Source: Omphiscola glabra
Lineage: Eukaryota; Mollusca; Gastropoda; Lymnaeidae
Length of the DNA stretch: 64,000 bases
Direction: 5' to 3'
Assembly: GCA_964017045.1 (NCBI GenBank)
Contig: OZ024806.1
Span: 4,918,488-4,982,487 of the forward strand
The notes beneath the pieces were generated by a model. It had not been told where the DNA came from and did not search any database. It saw nothing but the letters and a program-made list of their open reading frames with translations. Both the position numbers and the translations under genes were made by a program. Shown one piece after another: positions 24,201 through 34,500 of the stretch (position 1 is the stretch's first letter; each line of letters begins with the position of its first letter).

Positions 24201-25589
24201 CATTGATTTAATATTTCTTGGGTATCATTACTTTAAGTTTATGAACCTCTAACTTTTTCATTTGGAATAAAAGAATACCGGTACATTTAAAAAAAATATA
24301 TTTGTACCCCGTTTTTTTCTTTTTAAGTCATAATATTTTAAATTCTTCATTTCATACTGGCAAATGTTGATATTAATATTATTATTTTCAGGGTGTTATA
24401 TTTGAATAATTTATTAATAACATTTCTATATTTCTTTTCAGAGTCCCATCCATAAAGTAGTAGCACTGATTTATTTCATGTAATTAGTTAATTGTATGGA
24501 CCTTTGATTTTAAAAAAATTAATTTAACATTTTAATTATTTTTCTTTTCAGGTATTTTCAAATTCCCTACAGAACATAAAATGACTATAATTAAAATATA
24601 AATTTGATTTGATGCTACTTTAAAATGTAATAGACCTGCATTTTTTTTTCACATAAAAAATAATAATTTTACAAAAAAAATATTTTTTTTACATAATTTT
24701 TTTTCAATTTCTCTGCAAAAACATTTTTCAAAATAAATATTTATGATATAATGTGAAACGTTTGTTGTTCATTGTGTTGTATATTGTATTGAGAATATCT
24801 ACTGAAAATTTGGTTCCATTATCTTTGAAATTAAAAAAGTTATGGGTCAAAAAGTGAAAAAATTCAAAAGTGGGTCAAAAGTTTTTTGGGTCAAATATAT
24901 AGCTTATATAAGGGGCATAAAAAATTCCACAAAAAAATTAATAACTCCAGTTCTATAAAAGATAGAAAGATGAAATTGGTGTTGTTATAAAGCTTATAGC
25001 TAGCCCTTTAAAATGATGTATCATTCATGGCAATCGGACCATATTTAAATTTTGTGTCAAAGTACCTACTTACAGTTTATGTATCTCATAGTCATAGCAT
25101 ATGAATATATTAACATGTTCAGTATTTATCTATTATCTAGGGATCGGCTGACTAATATATGTAATTACTATACACAATATTGGAATATCATATGCAATGC
25201 AACTATTTTGCCAGCGACCTCTTGTCACATGACCTGACGGAATAATAACACCTACTAGTCGTCCGGCGGTCACATGACATATCTTCCAGTAGCGGTCACT
25301 AGCTCGCCGGAAAAATTTCTCCAACTAGGCGTCCGGCGGTCATGTGACTTGGTCGCCGGACTTTTTATCTCCCGCACTATAACTGCCTATAACTTATGCA
25401 TCATGTGTGTAACGCTTATTCATTCGATTCATAGTGACTTTGATAGAAATTTTGGTGTTTATGATTCAGTATTATTAATTATTAGGTTTAGGGGTAAATT
25501 CGAATAGATCGTACCGCTTCTTTTTACCATGGCTGCCACTTTTGATTGCCGTGACCCGTTAATAAAACGTTAAAAAATAATGAAAAAAT

Positions 25590-25750
25590 TACCTTAATGT
25601 ATCCCTAAACCTAACCTGAACCCTAAATCTATCCCTAAACCTAACATTACATGAACCCTAAATCTATCCCTAAACATAACCTAATGAAATGAGGTACGGG
25701 TTATTGCACGCTACTGGTCGCTCTGTCGCTCACCCTAACCCTAAATCTAT
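25590..25750. repeat. Degenerate CCTAAA/CCCTAAA-rich repeat
   Basis: Repeated CCTAAACCTAAC, CCCTAAATCTAT and similar words occur here. They resemble degenerate telomere-like hexamers but are too irregular for an interstitial telomere. They may belong to a dispersed element. Confidence 0.5.
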
Positions 25751-26324
25751 CATAAACAAAGGGAAGTGATTCCCAATAAGGGGACCACAACAGCACATTA
25801 GCCGAGGTACGATCTGTCTTAATTAGCCCTACTCGCATTTACCTTTTTTTAAATTAAGAAACAAAAAAAAAAAATTTGACCCATGGACTTGGACCACCTT
25901 TTCAGAATGTTCGGACAGTTTAACGCATAGTTCTAAACATTATAGATTGAGAATGCATACGCTGAACTTACCAAAGTTACTTGAAACTTAAAACATTTTT
26001 TTTCCCATGTCAATCTCAGTCAGCCATGTTTAATAAATCGCCGCCAGATGCCGCTTCTTAGTTGCATGCGCTGGGTAATTAGTCCAAGTAACGAAAAATT
26101 TCTTCTTCATTTAAAATAAAAATATATTTCATAGGTTGGTTGTGTTGAACTCAAATTATTTTCTTGACTCAATTTCTATGTCTTTATATATAGATAATAA
26201 CGTAATTTATCTTGATGTCTCGATAATGTTTATGTATAAGTTTGTATTCCTTTAACTTACAGATAAAAATTAGGATGGTTCAGTAGCAGCCCAAAATCAG
26301 CAGAATTGTAAAAAAAAAAAAAAA

Positions 26325-26687
26325 GGCTGCACCTATGGGTACCATAAGTGAGAGCGTGGGATTAAAAAACTATTTAAAATATTATTGTTGGGTTGTAAGA
26401 CAAAATGAGGTATCAAATGAAAGATAATTGAATGTACTATACGTTTGTAATCTTAATTCTTCAGTTTTACTAAAATAAACTACTACAAATGACATCCGAA
26501 TAGCATTGAGTCTAATGGTACCCGGATGCGAATGGCGGCGCTGCGTGTCTGGGTCCATTTTGACTAATGCTATTCGGATCTGTCATTTGATACATAATTT
26601 GGTCTTACAAACCCAACAATAATATTTTAAATCGTCTTTTAATCCCAACGTTTCAATTCTGGTACCCGGGTACCCATAGCCACTTCG
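26325..26687. mobile_element. Foldback MITE with long inverted arms
   Basis: The left arm (GGGATTAAAAAACTATTTAA onward) is repeated in inverted orientation on the right for over 100 bp, including the AATATTATTGTTGGGTT core and the inner CCGAATAGCATT. The outer ends both contain CTATGGGTACC. The left arm has an insertion of about 60 bp relative to the right. There is no coding content. Confidence 0.75.
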
Positions 26688-27069
26688 AAAAAAAAATTAA
26701 AAATTCATTTAAAATATTTTTTTCTGTAAAAGTAAAAGATATTCAATAAATAAGACTTTATCTCTTGTCCCTGCTCACTTTGTTTTGTTCATGTTAAATT
26801 TAACGTGTCTATACTGTTACACCCATGACTTCTATTACACTTAATTTTAGCTTGTTATAATGATAGCCCAAACCATTATTTACAGAATAAAGTATTTAGC
26901 ATGCATATTTACAATTTTAACATAATTGGCTTTAGAAACTTTTAATGTTTTATTGATTAAACAAAATAGTAGAAGTGTCTATGAAACATCACTTAGTCTG
27001 AATTAACTATCACTGAGTTGGTTAATATGTTAAATCCACCTAACATAACATGTTCAGTTTTTTTTAAAG

Positions 27070-28150
27070 GTTTTATGATTATGGTGGTCATAGTCAATTT
27101 CGACTGACGAACTATATTTATTTACTCAAGTTGAGAAGAGTACACTGGTTCTGGTATGGTACGTTGCTGAATTCGGAATCCATGTACTGGCATATGTGCA
27201 ACGGTTTGGGATGCGATGCTGGTATTTTAACGGCTCCCAGCGGATGCTAGGGCAGTTTTGAAGCTCTCGATGGACGTCGAGTTTACGGTGGTATTGTCCA
27301 GGTGGTTCCAAGCGATGATTGTGCACGGGAAAAGTTATTGTTAATATTGGACTGTGTTACACCGAAGCACAGTGAAGCATTTACTATTGTTCCGGACGTA
27401 ATTACTTATCGGGTTGTTATAGGTGAAGTCAGTGTTTATTGAGTGTTTGGCTCTGATTAAGCGACCTGGCTTCTGTGGGGTAAGATACGTGTTTGCTGGG
27501 ATGGCCAGCACTAGCCCCATGACCACTTTATATAGGATTTTTAGGCGAAGCTTTTCTCGTCGCTCTTTGAGGGAGGGGATGTCAAATCTCTATAAGAGGC
27601 CAGTGACGAAGCCAGGAGTGGTGGTTGTCACGTGCTATGAAGCGCACTGCGTTAAGTAGGATTTGTTCAATCTTGTCCACGTCTTGCTCTAGGTATGGGT
27701 CCCAGATGATCGCACCATATTCTATTAGTGGACAGACGAGTGCAAGATAGGCATTTCGTTTGTAGGATGTTGGGCAGTGGTAGTGGACAGACGAGTACAA
27801 GATAGGCATTTCGTTTGTAGGATGTTGGGCAGTGGCAGTGGACGGATGAGTGCAAGATAGGCATTTCGTTTGTAGGATGTTGGGCAGTGGCAGTGGCAGT
27901 GGACGGACGAGTGCAAGATAGGCATTTCGTTTGTAGGATGTTGGGCAGTGGTAGTGGACGGATGAGTGGAAGGATAGGCATTTCGTTTGTAGGTTGGGCA
28001 GTGGCAGTGGATGGACGAGTGCAAGATAGGCATTTTGTTTGTAGGATGTTGGGCAGTGGTAGTGGACGGACGAGTGCAAGATAGTCATTTCGTTTGTAGG
28101 ATGTTGGGCAGTGGCGCGGATTTCTTCCAATGAAACTTCGTGTAGTTGGC
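27070..28150 (-). pseudogene. LINE reverse-transcriptase C-terminal fragment
   Basis: Read on the minus strand, fragments in shifting frames match the thumb and C-terminal region of jockey/L2-type reverse transcriptases: FIGRNPRHCPTSYKRNDYLA near 28120, LIEYGAIIWDPYLEQDVDKI near 27690, and IAWNHLDNTTVNSTSIESFK near 27290. The N-terminal half and the catalytic YADD region are missing. Within it, 27725-28125 is a tandem amplification of the coding sequence itself. Confidence 0.82.
27725..28125. repeat. 51-57-bp minisatellite built from LINE coding sequence
   Basis: About seven to eight copies of a 51-57-bp unit containing GATAGGCATTTCGTTTGTAG. Each unit, on the minus strand, encodes CPTSYKRNAYLALVRPL, the conserved pre-thumb motif of the surrounding LINE. 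Confidence 0.88.
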
Positions 28151-28181
28151 TTCTTTTGAAATTTTGTTTATTGCAATGCAT

Positions 28182-28345
28182 ACAGAACTAAAGAGTAACA
28201 TATCAATGACTTTACAGAACTAAAGAGTAACATATCAATGACTTTACAGAACTAAAGAGTAACATATCAATGACTTTACAGAACTAAAGAGTAACATATC
28301 AATGACTTTACAGAACTAAAGAGTAACATATCAATGACTTTTTAA
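28182..28345. repeat. 32-bp minisatellite, about 5 copies
   Basis: Near-perfect copies of a 32-bp unit starting ACAGAACTAAAGAGTAACAT lie directly beside the LINE fragment. Confidence 0.92.
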
Positions 28346-28507
28346 AAATGCACCCACGGCACGGTCCAGGGTGCACTTTTGCGAACCACAATTGAATGCT
28401 ATTATAAAATTACAGATCAACAAATTGACGTTGCAAAAACTACACAAATAATATATAAGTCGAAAAACAACAACACACAGACTTCACTGCCAGTTCACTG
28501 TTCAAAG

Positions 28508-28530
28508 ATGTGCTGGAGAAACACTTGCTG
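28508..28530 (+). CDS. Candidate first coding exon of NmrA-like gene
   Basis: ATGTGCTGGAGAAACACTTG followed by CTG|GTAATG gives MCWRNTCW and joins in frame to the exon at 28972. It is supported only by phase and a donor motif, so the true start could lie elsewhere upstream. Confidence 0.4.
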
Positions 28531-31500
28531 GTAATGTTTTTGTTGATTAAAAAATATAATTAAATGTTATTTCGAGATTCTCTGGTGTCAGGAAACAGCG
28601 TAACGCTGCATTAAAGCAATTTTAAATATTTTCAAGTAGGCAAACAGAATATACTAAATAAATTAATAATATTTTTGTACATCGATCAAGAACGTATTTT
28701 TAAACCCCATGAAACTATCAATTAATAATAAATAGAGTTGTTATATAAAGGATACCTTGCAAAGCACGAATTCCCCTATAGCTTTTCCTTGAGAGATTTC
28801 TGCTTCTTATCAACTGTCATCGACTGAAATATGAGCGTTTACTTGTTGTGCTGCTGCTGCAATTCACTCCATCACCTACGTCATTATTTCATTTTTTCCC
28901 TGCTTTTTTCGATAATCAAAATAGAAATATTTTGTTTTGAATTCCCCCCCCCCCCCCCCCCCTCAAAATAGGCTTCGCCGCCTTAGTGCGCCCTCAAGGA
29001 AGGCATCCGAAGATGACGTCATCAGCATCCTGATATTTGGTGTGACAGGCATGACAGGAGGGGCCGTGGCAGAGGCTGCTTTAGGCTGCGCCTGGTTCCA
29101 CGTGACTGGTTTCACCAGGGCGCTCCAAGGCGAAGCTTACGATGAATTGGTCTCTAAAGGTAACGAAGCTTACGATGAATTGGTCTCTAAAGGTAACGAA
29201 GCTTACGATGAATTGGTCTCTAAAGGTAATGAAGCTTACGATAAATTGGTGTCTAAAGGTAATGAAGCTTACGATGAATTGGTCTCTAAAGGTAATGAAG
29301 CTTACGATGAATTGGTCTCTAAAGGTAACGAAGCTTACGATGAATTGGTCTCTAAAGGTAACGAAGCTTACGATGAATTGGTCTCTAAAGGTAATGAAGC
29401 TTACGATAAATTGGTCTCTAAAGGTAATGAAGCTTACGATGAATTGGTCTCTAAAGGTAATGAAGCTTACGATGAATTGGTCTCTAAAGGTAACGAAGCT
29501 TACGATGAATTGGTCTCTAAAGGTAACGAAGCTTACAATGAATTGGTCTCTAAAGGTAACGAAGCTTACGATGAATTGGTCTCTAAAGGTAACGAAGCTT
29601 ACGATGAATTGGTCTCTAAAGGTAACGAAGCTTACGATGAATTGGTCTCTAAAGGTAATGAAGCTTACGATAAATTGGTGTCTAAAGGTAATGAAGCTTA
29701 CGATGAATTGGTCTCTAAAGGTAATGAAGCTTACGATGAATTGGTCTCTAAAGGTAACGAAGCTTACGATGAATTGTTCTCTAAAGGTAAAGAAGCTTAC
29801 GATGAATTAGTCTCTAAAGGTAACGAAGCTTACGATAAATTGGTCTCTAAAGGTAATGAAGCTTACGATGAATTGGTCTCTAAAGGTAACGAAGCTTACG
29901 ATGAATTGGTCTCTAAAGGTAACGAAGCTTACGATGAATTGGTCTCTAAAGGTAATGAAGCTTACGATGAATTGGTCTCTAAAGGTAATGAAGTTTACGA
30001 TGAATTGGTCTCTAAAGGTAACGGCGCGCTTTAAACACAAACAAATTCTACGTTGTTAGGAAATTCATTTCATTTTGTTTGTGCATCAATGGCGTCTATA
30101 AAATGCCCTTTATTTATTTAACTCTCCCTAAAAAAAGAATCATTTTGTTCGCCTGATGAAAGGCCAATAGATAAGAATCATCAGATGAAAGGCCAATAGA
30201 TAAGAATCATCAGATGAAAGGCCAATAGATAAGAATCATCAGATGAAAGGCCAATAGATAAGAATCATCAGATGAAAGGCCAATAGATAAGAATCATCAG
30301 ATGAAAGGCCAATAGATAAGAATCATCAGATGTTTCAAAATAGTATTGCGTCACTGTCCACATGTTTCCCGATTGTGGGGGAAATTGACAGGCGCGAAGG
30401 ATGAAATACTATGGGGAAGGTGACAGAGATCCCACGGACCTCATGCAATTTTGTCTCTTTCACTAAGGCCACTAAGGCCACCAAGGCCACTAAGGGTCTT
30501 TTAGTTCAATAAAATTCTTTTGATTTAGCTTTACTTAATTTTTGGTTATCCAGGGGTTAAGGTAATAGATATTCATGCATATCTTCACATGAACTCATCC
30601 AGTAAACAAATGTAACTAACATATGTAAAGAACATAATATGTAACTATACAAATGTAACTAACGTATGTAACTAACATATGTAGCTAACAAATGTAAAGA
30701 ACATATGTTTAATATGTCATAAGATTACGTTCTAAATTGGTTACGCATTATAACTAATAACAGTAGACTCGAAATGGTCGATAGCAATGATAACAGAGTC
30801 AAGAAGAGTCGTTTGAAATTGCAGTGTTGCAATAACGTGGAGATGGTGTGTTGCAATAATGTGGAGATGTCGTGTTGCAATATCTTAGAGATGGTGTGTT
30901 GCAATAATGTGGAGATGGTGTGTTGCAATATCTTGGAGATGGTGTGTTGCAATAATTTGAAGATGTCATATTGCAATATCTTAGAGATGGTGTGTTGCAA
31001 TAATGTGGAGATGGTGTGTTGCAATATCTTGGAGATGGTGTGTTGCAATAATGTGGAAATGTCGTATTGCAATATCTTGGAGATGGTGTGTTGCAATAAT
31101 GTGGAGATGGTGTGTTTCAATAATTTGGAGATGGTGTGTTGCAATACTGTGGAAATGGTGTGTTTCAATAATGTGGAGATGGTTTGTTTCAATAATGTGG
31201 AGATGGTGTGTTGCAAAGACGTGCAAATGGTGTGTTACTAGAATTTTGAGACGGTGTATTGCAATAATGGGGGGGGGGTGTCGTATGTAATATCTTGGAG
31301 ATGGTATTGCAATAATATGGAAATGGTGTGTTGCAATTATGTGGAGATGGTGTGTTGCATAAACGTGGAGATGTCGTGTTACAATGACGTGGAGATGGCG
31401 TGTTACAATAACGTGTGAAATACCGGATCCAACATAAAGCTCATGTTTTCACAACTAGGCAACCAATAAGCCACGTTAATAATATCGGCCTCCTTATCCC

Positions 31501-34500
31501 AAAACATGTCGTATACCAAAACATGTTGACCTACCTAAACATGTCGTATACCAAAACATGTTGACCTACCTAAACATGTCGTATACCAAAACATGTGGAC
31601 CTACCTAAACATGTCGTATACCAAAACATGTGGACCTACCAAAACATGTGGACCTACCAAAACATGTGGACCTACCAAAACATGTGGACCGACCAAAACA
31701 TGTGGACCGACCAAAACATGTGGACCTACCAAAACATGTCGACCTACCAAAACATGTTGACCTACCAAAACATGTGGACCTACCAAAACATGTTGACCTA
31801 CCAAAACATGTTGACCTACCAAAACATGTTGACCTACCAAAACATGTTGACCTACTAAAACATGTCGACCTACCAAAACATGTTGACCTACCAAAACACG
31901 TTGACCTACCAAAACATGTTGACCTACCAAAACATGTTGACCTACCAAAACATGTTGACCTACCAAAACATGTTGACCTACCAAAACATGTTGACCTACC
32001 AAAACATGTGGACCTACCAAAACATGTTGACCTACCAAAACATGTGGACCTACCATGCAGTTACGCCCCTTGTCATCAAGCGACAAACTTGTTAATTTTT
32101 ACAGTGTTCAGATTCGTAACTAATTTCGAGTGCGCAAAAAACAACGTACAGCAAAACCAACGTATCTATGTCACTAGATATCTATGTCACTAGATATGAT
32201 ACGCTCCATCTGTTCAGCTGATCTACTCATTGCTCCTCAGGTGTGACGGTGTATACTGGCGACATGAACAAGCCGTACTCGATCAAGGAGGCGATGGAGA
32301 ATATCGATACTGTTTTCCTTACGACAACTTACTGGGAGACGATGAATGTGGAGACCGAATACCAACAGGTTTAACTTTTAACTCCTTTATGATTATATTT
32401 CTAAAAGGTAAGGGGGAGATTCTACGAAGTCCCATTCAGCTGTGAATTTCAAAAATTAAATACTGACCAGCCCTTGACTTTGTGAAATTCAATATCAGCT
32501 GCCTTTAAGTGTCTTCTAAGTCAAGGTATTTCTTTTTAAAAGTTAATCTTCTGATAACTCATAGAAAGAGGTTAATTTTGGAACGGACACCAATAATTCT
32601 TCTTCACTTGCTGATTGTAGACTCTTGGGTTGAACACTCCCAAATATATCTGCCACTTCTTTGATCGCTGGTGATCTGATCTGGAGTTCAGAATGAAAGC
32701 GACCGATACACTCCAGCATCTCCCTTCTGTTTTTTTCTCACAGAGAGAGTCCAGCATCTATTAATTTTTCCCCTACCATTCTCTTCTTAACCCTTAATCT
32801 TCTCTCTACCGAAATTCCACATTGGTCTGACTTTAAAAGTGCTAATCCATTAGCATGTTCCACCAAGGAACAGCGCTTCTCGTGCTGAAACAATCTTAAG
32901 GCCTCTAGGTTGGTCGCCACTCTGTGAAGAGTAAAGCCTTTAGTTTAAAGATACTGCTGTGTAAGAATAACTTCCACAAGTAGATCAGCACAAAGTTGAA
33001 GGTAGCAGATAAAAATGAAATCATAGACACCATGTAAAAGACCTTGTGATGCATGACAATAGTGCTCAAATATTAAGTGATGATGGTGCTGGTGATGAAT
33101 AGACGAAAAAAATTGTTTGGATCATTCCTGAGTTTTGATATATTTGGTTTAAAAAATCTTATTTTAAAATAATTAGTTAAAGGTATTAGTTCATTTTTTA
33201 AATATTATTTTGTTAAACATATAAGCCAGTGGTTCTCAATCTTCCTAATGTCGCGACCCTTTAATACAGTTACTCATGTTGTGGCGACGCCCAACATCAA
33301 AATTATTTTCGTTGCTACTTCATAACTGTAGAGTATATGTGTTTTCCAATGGTCTTAGGCGACCCCCTGGTAAAGGGTTGTTCGACCCCCAAAGGGGTCG
33401 CGACCCACAGGTTGAGAAATGGATGAAAAGTCAATTAAATTTTTTTTTTTACCGATTTGATTCATGTAATTAGAATCGCCCGACCACATCGTACTTGATA
33501 TCAATGGAAAGCTTTATTTCTCAGAATTTAGATACCGTATTTATCGGCGTATAACACGCACTTTTTCTTCCTGAAAATAGGGTGCAAATGATGTGTGCGT
33601 GTTATACGCCGATATAATGTTAATGACCCATAGTAAATACCGCACAGCAGCGCGAATGGATGTGATCGCGCGCATTGCAGTCCCAGATAGCAGCGATTTC
33701 TGAGTAAACTTTTGAGATCCAAGTTTCTTTGTTAAAACAGTTGCTTTTACTGTCATTTTGCGTTATTTACCTTATAAGTGTTAATAATATTAATAAAAAA
33801 AAGTTCTGAGCTGCCCTTATTTTGCTTTAAAGTTATTTATTTGAAATTTAAGTTTTTTTCCTAAAATTTCCTTTTTAAAATGAGGTGCGTGTTATACGCT
33901 GATAAATACGGTAAATATAGCTTCCTGTTACTTACGAAGTTACCGAACACTTCCATTAACGTTTTTCTGACCTTATTATAAGGGTACCTCATTTCTGACG
34001 CATCAACCTTGTACTTTTAATAAACAAGCACCGCCATCCATCCTCAGGGTTTCAACGTTGTGAATGCCGCCGTGCAGTGCCACGTAAAACATTTGATCTA
34101 TGTCGGTGCTGAATATTCAACAATAACAGCTAAAGAAAGATGCAAATGTCTGGAGGGGAAGGCCATGGTGGAAAACTACATTGTGTCGACAGGTACACTT
34201 ATCCTTTTGATAGAGATATTTAGTGTTAGGTACACTAATCCTTTTGATAGAGATATTTAGTGTTAGGTACATTGGTCCTTTTTGTAGAGATATTTATTGT
34301 TAGGTACACTAATCCTATTGATAGAGATATTTAATGTTAGGTACACTGGTCCTTTTTGTAGAGATATTAAGTGTTTATTATTTTAATGTATTTATTTATT
34401 TATCGGGAACGTGCGCCTTCTCATCACTTTATCAATGAGTAGAAATGATGCCCGTCAGTAATGCACACAGCCTTTGATTTGTGCTATAGATACTACTAGA

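Larger units (their letters stand above)
21928..25385. mobile_element. Unclassified 3.46-kb insertion upstream of SRRT
   Basis: An 11-bp direct repeat CCTATAACTTA flanks the segment (21917-21927 and 25386-25396). Near both ends, in opposite orientation, are related GC-rich blocks containing AGTGCGGGAG, CCGGACTTTTT and GACCAAGTCACATGACC; a second CCGGCGGTCACATGAC copy lies inside the right end. The layout suggests a DNA transposon with complex inverted ends, but the left end carries about 70 bp that the right lacks. A frameshifted coding remnant and a small MITE lie inside. The family is unknown. Confidence 0.55.

Noticed and set aside
25590..25750. Interstitial telomere
   Set aside because: CCTAAA words are irregular and mixed with other motifs, not tandem TTAGGG.
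28937..30034. A 365-codon open frame read as a single repeat-protein gene
   Set aside because: The first part is a normal NmrA-like exon whose correct splice to 32241 is at the repeat's donor; the rest is a minisatellite with a 33-bp period that happens to stay open.
30725..32193. Overlapping open frames on both strands
   Set aside because: They follow from 24-bp and 18-bp periods (multiples of three) and have no composition or homology typical of proteins.
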